From assembly GCF_007992495.1 (NCBI RefSeq), contig NZ_BKAJ01000078.1, forward strand, positions 1 through 54,377: a stretch of 54,377 nt of DNA, read 5' to 3'. Below, piece by piece: positions 17,766-25,611 of this stretch. Numbering within the stretch: the first letter of the stretch is position 1; each line of letters opens with the position of its first letter. The notes beneath the pieces are model-generated. The model worked only from the letters and a program-made list of their open reading frames with translations. It had not been told where the DNA came from and did no database searches. The DNA comes from Reyranella soli. Its GTDB lineage: Bacteria > Pseudomonadota > Alphaproteobacteria > Reyranellales > Reyranellaceae. The translations under genes were made by a program, and so were the position numbers.

Positions 17766-18952
17766 CGCGACACCAGGAACAGCAATACGCCGAGGTTCAG
17801 GAAGTTGAAGGCGATGCCGGTCGAGAAGGCTGGCAGATAGCCGCCGAACTGGTCATAAAGCATGCCCGCTCCCCAGCCGCCGCTCGCCATGCCCAAAAGG
17901 CCGGCGAACATGACCGTGGGAATGCGCCAGTTCGCTTCGTGGGCCGAGAAGCAGTCGCGGATGACGATCACGTAGGCCGGCAACAGTCCCGACAGGCCGA
18001 AGCCGAAGGCGGCTGAGACCACGAAGAGGGCGGCCATGTCCTTGGTCACCAGGAAGCCCGCGAGCGCCGTCGCTTGCACCAGCGAGCTGAACAGCAGCGT
18101 GTGGAAGCCGCCGATCCGGTCGCTCAGCCAGCCCCAGAACTGACGCGCCAGAAAGGCAACGCCCAGCAGGACCGACAGCATGGCCGCGCCGTATTGCGAG
18201 GCGAAGCCCAGGTCGCCGCAGTAGGCCACGACGTGGTTCATCGGCATGGCCATGGGCACGCAGCACGAATAGACCGCGATCATCAGCAGGACCATGAGCA
18301 GATTGGGCGGCAGGCCCAGCGTCGAATCGCGCCGCTGCCCGTTTGCGGCACCGGCCGCCGTGGCCGATGGAGCGATCGGTGCGGGGTGCAGGAAGATCAT
18401 GGTGAGCGTCGCACCCGACACCAGCACGAAGCCGCCGAACCACAGCATGGTATGGCGCCAGCCAACCTCGTCGATGCCGAACTGCAGCAGGGGCGGCCAG
18501 ATCGCGCCGGCGACCGTCTGTCCCGAGGCGATCAGCGCCACCGCCGAGCCGCGGCGTCTCTCGAACCAGAGACTGACGTAGGTGAGCAGCGGTGAGAACA
18601 TGCAGGAGGTGCCGAACAGGCCCATGAAGATGCCGTGGCCGAGATAAAGCTCGGCCATCCCGCCCCATGACGAGAGCGTCAGACCCAGCGCTACCATGGT
18701 CGAGCCGAAGATCACGATGGGCCGGATGCCGAGCCGCCCGGCCAGCCAGCCGGCGACGATGCCGCCGAAGGCTGCGCCGACGTAACTGAGCGAGCTTGCG
18801 CCGGCGGGCGCGGCGCGGCTGGTCTGAAGCTCGGCTGCAATCTGCTTCATGGCCACCACGACGACCAAGGGCGCGCCGTAGGCGATGGTCATGATGGCCA
18901 GCGCCGCGCTCGCCGTGATCCAGGCGGCGCGGCTGTCGAGCACGGTCTTCAT
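17726..18952 (-). CDS. MFS transporter
   Basis: 408 residues with about twelve membrane segments. The loop-2 MFS motif is present as GWLAGRLGIRP and a second-half copy as GWLSDRIGGF. The organisation resembles the monocarboxylate/oxalate-formate-like branch. Transport substrate unknown; with a MarR regulator and a GST next door, efflux of a toxic compound or uptake of an aromatic acid are both possible. The ATG at 18952 overlaps the TGA of marR (ATGA), so the two are coupled. The 3' end overlaps the convergent VOC gene by 40 bases, which is unusual for this window. Confidence 0.88.
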   Translation of the reverse strand: MKTVLDSRAAWITASAALAIMTIAYGAPLVVVVAMKQIAAELQTSRAAPAGASSLSYVGAAFGGIVAGWLAGRLGIRPIVIFGSTMVALGLTLSSWGGMAELYLGHGIFMGLFGTSCMFSPLLTYVSLWFERRRGSAVALIASGQTVAGAIWPPLLQFGIDEVGWRHTMLWFGGFVLVSGATLTMIFLHPAPIAPSATAAGAANGQRRDSTLGLPPNLLMVLLMIAVYSCCVPMAMPMNHVVAYCGDLGFASQYGAAMLSVLLGVAFLARQFWGWLSDRIGGFHTLLFSSLVQATALAGFLVTKDMAALFVVSAAFGFGLSGLLPAYVIVIRDCFSAHEANWRIPTVMFAGLLGMASGGWGAGMLYDQFGGYLPAFSTGIAFNFLNLGVLLFLVSRHTRLIRQPQTSI

Positions 18953-19401
18953 AGCGCGTCGACCTCGCGCGTCAGGCGGCGGACCGTGTCGACGGAAACC
19001 TGCTTGGCCAAGGCCGTGTGGGCCTGCCGCCATGCGGCGAGGGCGGCTTCCAGGCGGCGCGCGCCTTTTTCGGTGAGCCACACCATGCGCTTGCGCTGGT
19101 CGCTTTCGACGATCGCGATCTCGACCAGGCCGTCGGCTTCGAGCGTGCGCAAGGTGCGCGACAGGGTCGACTGGTCGAGGCCCATGCGCGCGGCCAGCGC
19201 GCTCACCGTGTCGTCCTCGGCCGAGGCGATCTCGGCCATCAGGCCGAACTGGGAGAAGGAGACGCCGGCTTGGGCCATGCGCTCCTCCATGAACTGCGTG
19301 GCCCGCCGGGCGGCCTGCCGCAGGTTCCAGCCGGCGCAGGTCGCCAGCGCCGACCGGGCGTCGGAGCGCAGCGTTTTCGGGGCTTGTCTATGCTTGGTCA
19401 T
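18949..19401 (-). CDS. MarR-family transcriptional regulator
   Basis: 150 residues. The winged helix covers roughly residues 45-110: FSQFGLMAEIASAEDDTVSALAARMGLDQSTLSRTLRTLEADGLVE, then the wing ESDQRKRMVWLTEKGARRL. The ATG at 19401 is preferred over in-frame starts farther up, which would run through the AT-rich operator-like palindrome. It likely represses itself, the coupled MFS gene and the divergent GST gene. The inducing ligand is unknown. Confidence 0.9.
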   Translation of the reverse strand: MTKHRQAPKTLRSDARSALATCAGWNLRQAARRATQFMEERMAQAGVSFSQFGLMAEIASAEDDTVSALAARMGLDQSTLSRTLRTLEADGLVEIAIVESDQRKRMVWLTEKGARRLEAALAAWRQAHTALAKQVSVDTVRRLTREVDAL

Positions 19402-19406
19402 TATCA

Positions 19407-19420
19407 TATGTATATACATA
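19407..19420. promoter_or_regulatory. AT-rich palindrome, candidate MarR operator
   Basis: TATGTATATACATA is a perfect 14-bp palindrome in the 43-base gap between divergent marR and GST starts. It stands out because almost everything around it is GC-rich. MarR dimers bind palindromes of about this size overlapping promoters. Which regulator binds it is inferred from position. Confidence 0.55.
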
Positions 19421-19444
19421 GAATGTAGATGCATGGAAAGTGCC

Positions 19445-20194
19445 ATGAAGCCAATCCTGATCGTCGGCAGCTACCTGTCGCCTTATGTCCGCAAGGTCCT
19501 GGCCTGCCTGGAGGTAAAGGGCATGGCCTACGAGGTCGACCACATCGTGCCGTTCTTCGGCGACGACCGGTTCTCCAGGCTGAGCCCGCTGCGGCGCATT
19601 CCGGTGATGGTCGACGGCGATCTCGTGCTGTCGGACTCCTCGGCGATCTGCCAGTACCTCGAGGACAAGCAGCCCGATCCCGCGCTGCTGCCAAAGGACA
19701 TCGCCGATCGCGCCCGCGCGCGCTGGCTGGAAGAGTTCGCCGACACCCGCATGGGCGACGTCTTCATCTGGCGGTTCTTCAACCAGATCGCCATCCGGCC
19801 GTCGGTGTGGGGCGAGAAGGGCGACCGCGAGATGGTGGATCGCACACTGAAGGAAGAGATCCCGACGGTGCTCGACTATCTGGAAGGTGAGGCGCCGGCT
19901 GACGGCTTCCGCTTCGGCAGCACCCTGTCCGTTGCCGACATCACCATCGCTGCATTCTTCCGCAATGCCGGCTGGGTGCGCTTCCAGATCGATGCCGGCC
20001 GCTGGCCCAAGACGGCCGCCTGGATCGCCCGCGTGCTCGCCTCACCGCCGCTCGCCAAGCTGGCGAAGATCGAGGACGCAGTGCTGCGCGTGCCGATCGC
20101 CGAGCAGCGCAATGCGCTCAAGGCGATGGGCGCTCCTGTCAGCGCTGAAACCTATGCCGGTCCCGCCCCTCGCCGAGGCATCATGCCTGTCTAG
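19445..20194 (+). CDS. Glutathione S-transferase family protein
   Basis: 249 residues. Thioredoxin-like N-domain MKPILIVGSYLSPYVRKVLACLEVKG with RIPVMVDGD (cis-Pro) and LSDSSAICQYL (glutathione gamma-Glu site); helical C-domain with STLSVADITIAAFFRNAGW. The start at 19445 follows GGAAAG by 4 bases; an ATG at 19433 in the same frame is possible. It is divergent from marR-MFS across a palindrome and so probably belongs to the same regulon, suggesting conjugation and transport of one electrophile. Confidence 0.88.
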   Translation: MKPILIVGSYLSPYVRKVLACLEVKGMAYEVDHIVPFFGDDRFSRLSPLRRIPVMVDGDLVLSDSSAICQYLEDKQPDPALLPKDIADRARARWLEEFADTRMGDVFIWRFFNQIAIRPSVWGEKGDREMVDRTLKEEIPTVLDYLEGEAPADGFRFGSTLSVADITIAAFFRNAGWVRFQIDAGRWPKTAAWIARVLASPPLAKLAKIEDAVLRVPIAEQRNALKAMGAPVSAETYAGPAPRRGIMPV

Positions 20195-20197
20195 TCT

Positions 20198-20237
20198 CTT
20201 GCCGGGCCGCGGGCCTGGAGGCCCGCGGTCCGGCAAG
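20198..20237. repeat. Palindrome, CTGGAG-centred
   Basis: 19-base arms 20198-20216 and 20219-20237 with one mismatch and a 2-base centre, so the middle reads CTGGAG. It contains CCGCGGGCCT, the same core as the split palindrome at 36322-36472. It sits directly after the GST stop and before the tandem membrane-protein genes, and may act as a terminator. Confidence 0.75.
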
Positions 20238-20250
20238 ATAGAAAGCACTC

Positions 20251-20646
20251 GTGAAACGCATCCACCCCTTTGTCTGGGGCCATCTTGCCGCCGCGCTGAT
20301 CGTGGGTGCCGGTGTCGGCGCCACACTCGATGTGCAGGCGGCCATCATGGGCGCCATCATGTTGGCGGCCGGGGCGGTCATCAGCTCGACCTTCTGCTGG
20401 TGGAAGCCAGGCCTCGACGCGCCGGCCTGGCAACTGATCCCCGTCGCCATCCTTGCCAATCCGTTGATGCTGGTGGCGCTGGGCTTCATCGCCGTCGATG
20501 CCGACTGCGTGCTCGGCAACAAGCGAGGCTGGGACTGCCTGGGGGCCGCCATCGCCATCATTGTCGCCGGCGCCTGCCTCGTGCCTCCGTTCGGCGGCTG
20601 GCTGTGGCGCTGGTGGAAGCAGCGCCGTCACCCGCGCGGCGTTTGA
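20251..20646 (+). CDS. Small membrane protein of unknown function, paralogue 1
   Basis: 131 residues with about four membrane segments. I do not recognise the family. It is clearly homologous to the next gene: both begin with M-K/R-RIHPFV-W/Y-GH and share GATLD, CWW-K/R-PG, NPLML, a DC...GW-D/N-C pair of cysteines and a basic WW-K/R-RR tail. The paired cysteines between the third and fourth segments, probably periplasmic, could form a disulfide. The gap to the paralogue is 3 bases, so they are co-translated. No neighbour hints at the function. Confidence 0.75.
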   Translation: MKRIHPFVWGHLAAALIVGAGVGATLDVQAAIMGAIMLAAGAVISSTFCWWKPGLDAPAWQLIPVAILANPLMLVALGFIAVDADCVLGNKRGWDCLGAAIAIIVAGACLVPPFGGWLWRWWKQRRHPRGV

Positions 20647-20649
20647 CGC

Positions 20650-21039
20650 ATGCGGCGAATCCATCCTTTCGTGTACGGCCATGTGATCGGCGCCTTCGTT
20701 GTCGGCTTGGTGAGCGGCGCCACGCTCGACCTGAAGGCGGTCGTGGTGTTCAGCAGCGTGCTCGGGGCCAACGCCGCGATTGGCTCGCTGATCTGTTGGT
20801 GGCGGCCGGGCTTTGAAGCCGCCGGCTGGAAGCTCTGGCTTGTAGCGACGTTCGTCAATCCGCTGATGCTGTCGGCCATCGCCTTCTCGGTCGACCAGTA
20901 CGACTGCCTGGTCGGCCAGCGCACCGGCTGGAATTGCATGCTGTCCGACGCGGGGCCGCTCGTGGTGGCGGCCTGCCTGCCGTCACCGCTGATCGGTCTT
21001 GCCGTCCGCTGGTGGCGGCGTAGGGCCATCGTGGCCTGA
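20650..21039 (+). CDS. Small membrane protein of unknown function, paralogue 2
   Basis: 129 residues, about four membrane segments, tandem duplicate of the preceding gene. Retained features are RIHPFVYGH, SGATLDLKA, CWWRPGFEAAGWKLW, NPLMLSA, YDCLVGQRTGWNC and WWRRR. The copies differ over most of the hydrophobic stretches, so the duplication is old while the polar motifs are kept. The conserved N-terminal His-Pro-Phe-Val, tryptophan pair and cysteine pair suggest a defined function, perhaps as a heteromeric pair. Confidence 0.75.
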   Translation: MRRIHPFVYGHVIGAFVVGLVSGATLDLKAVVVFSSVLGANAAIGSLICWWRPGFEAAGWKLWLVATFVNPLMLSAIAFSVDQYDCLVGQRTGWNCMLSDAGPLVVAACLPSPLIGLAVRWWRRRAIVA

Positions 21040-21060
21040 GGCCCATCACGTGGTCCTGCC

Positions 21061-22035
21061 TCAGGCGGCGACCGCCCGGGCAAGCCGGCCGCGGATCATC
21101 TCCTCGGCCTCGCTGACGATGCGTTCGACCAGCTCCTTGCAGGTCGGGATGTCCTGGATCAGGCCCATCACCGTGCCGGCCGACCAGATACCGTGCTCGA
21201 GGTCGCCGGTCTCGTAGACCACCTTGCCGCGCGTGCCGGCGACGATGGGGCCGATCTCCTGGATGGTCTTGCCCTCGTGCTCCATCTCGATCGCCTTCTT
21301 GGCCACCGAGTTGCCGTAGACGCGGCTGGTATTGCGCATGGTGCGGAAGATCAGCGATGTCGAGCGCTCGTCGCTCGAGACCAGGGCAGCCTTCACGTTG
21401 TCGTGGATGGGCGCTTCCTTCGTGGCCATGAAGCGCGTGCCCATGTTGATGCCCTCGCAGCCCAGCGCCAGCGCCGCCACGAGCCCGCGCGCATCGCCGA
21501 AGCCGCCCGAAGCCAGCATCGGAATCTTGATGACGTTGGCCGCTGCCGGCAGCAGCACCAGGTTGGGGACGTCGTCCTCGCCGGGATGGCCGGCGCATTC
21601 GAAGCCGTCCATCGAGATCGCATCGACGCCCGCCTTCTCGGCGGAGATGCCGTGGCGCACCGAGGTGCACTTATGGATCACCTTGATGCCGGCATCCTTG
21701 AGCTTGGGCAGGAACGGCTTGGGATTGTTGCCCGCGGTCTCGACGATCTTGACGCCCGATTCGACGATGGCGTCGATGTATTCGCCGTAGGGCCGCGGCA
21801 CCAGGGTCGGCAGGATCGTGAGGTTCACGCCGAACGGTTGGTCGGTCATGTCGCGGCAGCGCTTGATCTCCTTGCGCAGATCATCCGGCGTCGGCTGGGT
21901 GAGGCCGGTCAGGATGCCGAGACCGCCGGCATTGGACACCGCCGAGGCGAGTTCGGCGCGGCCGACCCATTGCATGCCGCCCTGCACGACCGGGTGCTTG
22001 ATGCCGAACATCTCAGTGAAGCGCGTCTTGATCAT
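21061..22035 (-). CDS. FMN-dependent nitronate monooxygenase / enoyl reductase-like protein
   Basis: 324-residue TIM-barrel flavoprotein of the nitronate monooxygenase/FabK-like family. Features: KHPVVQGGMQWVGRAELASAVSNAGGLG at the N-terminus, the FECAGHPGEDD loop carrying the family His, and phosphate-binding ASGGFGDARG followed by GCEGINMGTRFMATKE. GGGGAGAG lies about 8 bases before the ATG at 22035. Function could be nitronate oxidation or reduction of an unsaturated acyl compound; the family does not allow a choice. OsmC is encoded just upstream on the same strand. Confidence 0.88.
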   Translation of the reverse strand: MIKTRFTEMFGIKHPVVQGGMQWVGRAELASAVSNAGGLGILTGLTQPTPDDLRKEIKRCRDMTDQPFGVNLTILPTLVPRPYGEYIDAIVESGVKIVETAGNNPKPFLPKLKDAGIKVIHKCTSVRHGISAEKAGVDAISMDGFECAGHPGEDDVPNLVLLPAAANVIKIPMLASGGFGDARGLVAALALGCEGINMGTRFMATKEAPIHDNVKAALVSSDERSTSLIFRTMRNTSRVYGNSVAKKAIEMEHEGKTIQEIGPIVAGTRGKVVYETGDLEHGIWSAGTVMGLIQDIPTCKELVERIVSEAEEMIRGRLARAVAA

Positions 22036-22129
22036 CTGGCCGTCTCTCCCCACGGGATTCCTGTTGCGGCCAGCATTAGCGAACCTCGCCGGCGCGCACT
22101 AGCCCCGGAACGGCCTTCCGCTCAGCGGT

Positions 22130-22561
22130 CTATGAGACGAGCGACGCATCCAGCGTGATGTTGGCCTTGAGCACCTTGGACACCGGGCAGCCCGCCTTGG
22201 CCTTGGCGGTCAGCTCTTCGAACGTCGCCTGGTCGATGCCGGGAATCTTCGCCTGGAGGGTGAGATGAACGGCGGTGATGGCGAAGCCGCCGTCGACCTG
22301 CTCGAGCGTGACCTTGGCCGATGTGTCCATCTGCTCGGCGGTGAACTTGGCCTCGCCCAGGATCAGCGACAGCGCCATGGTGAAGCAGCCGGCATGGGCG
22401 GCGCCCAGCAGCTCCTCGGGATTGGTGCCTTTCTTGCCCTCGAAGCGAGAGGCGAAGCCGTAGGGATAGGCGCTGAGCGCGCCGCTCTCGGTCGTGATCG
22501 AGCCCTTGCCGTCCTTGAGGCCGCCGGCCCAAGCGGCAGATGCACTGCGATTGATCTTCAT
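22130..22561 (-). CDS. osmC: OsmC-family peroxiredoxin (organic hydroperoxide reductase)
   Basis: 143 residues closely resembling OsmC proper rather than Ohr: STESGALSAYPYGFASRFEG, GTNPEELLGAAHAGCFTMALS and KAGCPVSKVLKANITLD. The redox pair is Cys59 and Cys125. It reduces organic hydroperoxides in the cytoplasm using thiol donors. A 94-base gap separates it from the flavin oxidoreductase gene downstream. In other bacteria it belongs to stationary-phase/osmotic stress regulons; nothing here shows the control. Confidence 0.93.
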   Translation of the reverse strand: MKINRSASAAWAGGLKDGKGSITTESGALSAYPYGFASRFEGKKGTNPEELLGAAHAGCFTMALSLILGEAKFTAEQMDTSAKVTLEQVDGGFAITAVHLTLQAKIPGIDQATFEELTAKAKAGCPVSKVLKANITLDASLVS

Positions 22562-22633
22562 GGTCGTCCCTCGTCGGTTGGATGCCTGAGACTAGGCATC
22601 GCACGCCAGCGTGTCAGTCAGACGAAGGTATGG

Positions 22634-23467
22634 TCAGCGCGCGTCGAGCCAGGCCAGCACGTCGGCGCGCGTTGGCGCCCGGGCCTGCAGGACGTCGGCG
22701 AAGGCGCCGACGATGGTGAAATGATCGACTTTCTCATAGAGCCTGAGCGCAATGGGTGCGCGGGCAGCCTGCCAGGCGGCGGCCAGCCGCTCGCTGTTGC
22801 GTGGCGTCACCAGGTGATCGTCGGTACCATGCAGCAGCAGCGCCGGCGGCAGCGGCGCCCTGGCATGGCTGATCGGTTGGATCGCCGCATTGTCGGCGCT
22901 GTCGAAGACGTCGCGCAGCCAGCTGTAATTGCGCGGCTGAAAGTCATAGGGACCGGAGATGCCGATCAGGCCGCCGAGCTTCAGGCGATCAACTGCAACG
23001 GCGCGCAGGTAGATGGTGTTGGCAGCCAGCATGCTGGCGATGTAGGCGCCGGCCGAGTGACCCATCAGAAAGAGCTTCTCGCTGCCGAAGCGCCGTGCCG
23101 ACCAACTGACGGCCAGTGCTCCATCCTGGATGAAGGCCGGATAACGAACGTCAGGGAACAGCCGGTAGTCGGCAACCACGACACCGACGCCGCGCGAGGC
23201 CAACGCCTGGCCCAGAAACAGGTAGTCCGCCTTGTCGCCCTGCCGCCAGGCGCCGCCGTAGAAGAACACCACCGTCTTGCCGTCGCTACGCGGCGCAACC
23301 GGCGCGTAAAAGTCCAATCTCTGGCGCGGCAACGGACCATAGGGCAGGTCGGCCTCGAGTAGGTAGCCGGTGCGCGGCACCGTGGCATTGAGAACGGCGG
23401 CGGCCGGCGAGCAGCCGCCCGTCAGCGCTGCCAGACCGCCGATGACGGCTCCGCGACGCCCGATCAT
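22634..23467 (-). CDS. Alpha/beta-hydrolase lipoprotein, paralogue 1
   Basis: 277 residues. The N-terminus RRGAVIGGLAALTGGCS is a lipoprotein signal with the lipidated Cys near residue 19. The fold is that of hormone-sensitive-lipase/BD-FAE-type esterases: FFYGGAW (oxyanion-hole motif with Tyr in place of the first His), nucleophile elbow GHSAGAY, acid region HGTDDHL and catalytic His in KVDHF. It is homologous throughout to the next gene upstream. Likely an envelope-anchored esterase; substrate unknown. Confidence 0.85.
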   Translation of the reverse strand: MIGRRGAVIGGLAALTGGCSPAAAVLNATVPRTGYLLEADLPYGPLPRQRLDFYAPVAPRSDGKTVVFFYGGAWRQGDKADYLFLGQALASRGVGVVVADYRLFPDVRYPAFIQDGALAVSWSARRFGSEKLFLMGHSAGAYIASMLAANTIYLRAVAVDRLKLGGLIGISGPYDFQPRNYSWLRDVFDSADNAAIQPISHARAPLPPALLLHGTDDHLVTPRNSERLAAAWQAARAPIALRLYEKVDHFTIVGAFADVLQARAPTRADVLAWLDAR

Positions 23468-23539
23468 GTCATGCTTCCAGTGCTCCTGCCGTGGCCAGAC
23501 CGTCCGTCGGCATTCCGGCGATTTTGTGGACGTCCCGGC

Positions 23540-24370
23540 TCAATGCGCGCCGAGCCAGTCCACAACGTCGGCGCGCGTCGATGCCCGGCCGCTCAGCAGG
23601 CCCGACAGGGCGGCGACGACGTCAACATGGCCGACGTCGGGATAAAGCTTCAAGTCCACGGATGCTCCGGCCGCGCGCCAGGCGGCGGCGAGGTTCGTGC
23701 TGTTGCGCGGATAGACGATCGTGTCGGCCGTGCCGTGGATCAGGAGGGCCGGCGGCAATGGCGCCTTGGCGAAGGTGATGGCCTCGATCTCGGGATTGTT
23801 CGCCCCACCGAAGATCTCGATCAGCTTCGCCGACTTCAACGGCAGGAAGTCGTAAGGACCGGAGAGGCCGATCGCGCCGCAGAGTTTCGTGCGATCGACA
23901 CCGGCGGCGCCAAGATAGGATGTATTGGCCGCGAGCATGAGCGCGATATGGGCGCCGGCCGAGTGACCCATCACGAAGATCTTGTCGGTGCCGACGCGAT
24001 CGGCGGTCCAGCGCACGGCCCGTGCGCCATCATCGACGAAGGCGGGAAAGCGCACCGCGGGATAGAGCCGATAATCGGGAATGACGACGGTGTAGCCGTT
24101 CGATGCAAGCGCCTGGGCGACGAACAGGTAGTCGCCTTTGCTGCCGGAGTCCCAAGAGCCCCCATAGAAGAAGATCACCGTCTTGCGGTCGGCAGGCGGC
24201 TTGTCGGGTCGGTAGAGATCGAGCTTCTGGCGTGGATCGTTTCCGTAGGCGATGTCGGCTTCGCGCGTAAAGCCCTGGCGCGAGACAGTGACGTTGAGCA
24301 GCGTCGCTGGCGAGCAGCCGCCGAGCAGACCCGCGAGGCCGGCAAGAAGACCTCGCCGGGCCACGGTCAT
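23540..24370 (-). CDS. Alpha/beta-hydrolase lipoprotein, paralogue 2
   Basis: 276 residues. Lipoprotein signal RRGLLAGLAGLLGGCS, then FFYGGSW, GHSAGAHIALMLAANTSYLGA, SGPYDFLPL, HGTADTIVYPRNS and the catalytic His in DVGHVD. It aligns end to end with the downstream paralogue. The gap between the two copies is 72 bases. Its ATG overlaps the TGA of the FAD oxidoreductase (ATGA), so it is translated with that enzyme, although one is an envelope lipoprotein and the other cytoplasmic. Confidence 0.85.
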   Translation of the reverse strand: MTVARRGLLAGLAGLLGGCSPATLLNVTVSRQGFTREADIAYGNDPRQKLDLYRPDKPPADRKTVIFFYGGSWDSGSKGDYLFVAQALASNGYTVVIPDYRLYPAVRFPAFVDDGARAVRWTADRVGTDKIFVMGHSAGAHIALMLAANTSYLGAAGVDRTKLCGAIGLSGPYDFLPLKSAKLIEIFGGANNPEIEAITFAKAPLPPALLIHGTADTIVYPRNSTNLAAAWRAAGASVDLKLYPDVGHVDVVAALSGLLSGRASTRADVVDWLGAH

Positions 24371-25485
24371 GTAGACGCGATGTCGCGCACCTGCTCGGCC
24401 AGCGCCAGCGAGGCGGTAAGGCCCGGCGATTCGATGCCGAACAGGTTTATGAGCCCGGGCACGCCATGATCGACCGGTCCCTGGATGACGAAATCCTGGG
24501 CGGGCGCGCCCTGTGGCACGGTCTTGGGCCGGATGCCGGCATAGCCCGGCTGCAGTGCGCCGTCCTTGAGGCCGGGCCAATAGCGGCGCACGGCGGCATA
24601 GAACCTGTCGGCGCGGTGCGGGTCGACCGTGTAGTCGATGCCGTCGATCCATTCGACGTCGGGGCCGAACTTGGCCTGCCCGCCCATGTCGACGGTGATG
24701 TGCACGCCCAGCCCGCCCGGCACGGGGACGGGGTAGATCAGGCGCGAGAAGGGCGAGCGTCCGGTCAAGGTGAAGTAGTTTCCTTTGGCGTAATACGCCT
24801 GGGGCACGCGGTCGGATGGCAGGCCGACGATTTTTTTCGCCAAGGTCGGTGCATGCAGACCGGCAGAGTTCACGACCAGCCGGCAGCGCAGCTTCATGGG
24901 CTCGGCGCCGCCGACCTCGAGGTCGATGCCGGCATTGGCGACGCACGCGGTCTCGACGGGGCTGTGGAAGGCGTACATGGCGCCGCAGGACTCGGCGTCA
25001 CCCTGCAGCGCCAGCATGTAGGAGTGGCTGTCGATGATGCCGGTGCTGGGCGACAGCAGCGCCGCGGTGCATTGCAGGTTGGGCTCCATCGCCATCGCCT
25101 CGGCGGCGCTCAGCAGGCGCATGCCCTCGACGCCGTTAGCTTCGGCGCGGCCTTTGATCTCGGTGAGCTTCTCGCTCTCGGCCTCGTTGGTGGCGACGAT
25201 CAGCTTGCCGCAATTCTGGTGCGGTACGCCGTGCTCCTTGCAATAGGCATAGAGCAGGCGCCGGCCGGCGACGCAGGTGCGCGCCATCAGGCTGCCCTTG
25301 CGATAGTAGATGCCGGCGTGGATGACTTCGGAATTCCGCGAGCTGGTCTCGGTGCCGATGCCCTCGGCTGCCTCGACGACGATGACCTCACGGCCGGCAA
25401 GGGCAAGGGCGCGGGCGACGGCCAAGCCGACGACACCTGCGCCGATCACAACGCAGTCGACGGTTTCATACGGGGACGAAGTCAT
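24367..25485 (-). CDS. FAD-dependent oxidoreductase (DAO family, LhgO-like)
   Basis: 372 residues. The FAD Rossmann motif VIGAGVVGLAVARALALAGREVIVVE is at residues 12-38, followed by SSRNSEVIHAGIYY, typical of the L-2-hydroxyglutarate oxidase-like branch of the DAO family. The C-terminal FAD segment reads FGIESPGLTASLALAEQV. It should oxidise a 2-hydroxy acid or an amine with FAD and pass electrons to oxygen or quinone; L-2-hydroxyglutarate is a reasonable but unproven guess. First gene of a unit with the two hydrolases. Confidence 0.85.
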   Translation of the reverse strand: MTSSPYETVDCVVIGAGVVGLAVARALALAGREVIVVEAAEGIGTETSSRNSEVIHAGIYYRKGSLMARTCVAGRRLLYAYCKEHGVPHQNCGKLIVATNEAESEKLTEIKGRAEANGVEGMRLLSAAEAMAMEPNLQCTAALLSPSTGIIDSHSYMLALQGDAESCGAMYAFHSPVETACVANAGIDLEVGGAEPMKLRCRLVVNSAGLHAPTLAKKIVGLPSDRVPQAYYAKGNYFTLTGRSPFSRLIYPVPVPGGLGVHITVDMGGQAKFGPDVEWIDGIDYTVDPHRADRFYAAVRRYWPGLKDGALQPGYAGIRPKTVPQGAPAQDFVIQGPVDHGVPGLINLFGIESPGLTASLALAEQVRDIAST

Positions 25486-25530
25486 GGGCGCATGCTAGTA
25501 GATTGGCGTGGTCAAGCTAGCAAGACGTAC

Positions 25531-25610
25531 GCTGGGGGCGCGCCACTCCAGTGGCGCGATTATCGTTCCAGTCAGGCAAAGACGCGCGACTGGAGTCGCG
25601 CGCCCCCAGC
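25531..25610. repeat. Three-stem palindromic element abutting a start codon
   Basis: Perfect 13-base outer arms (25531-25543 and 25598-25610) enclose two hairpins, 25539-25558 centred on CTCCAG and 25583-25602 centred on CTGGAG. The hairpin CGCGCGACT/AGTCGCGCG is also found at 54354-54373. The element ends one base before the ATG of the pteridine-reductase-like gene and so occupies its whole leader. Confidence 0.85.
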
Positions 25611-25611
25611 A

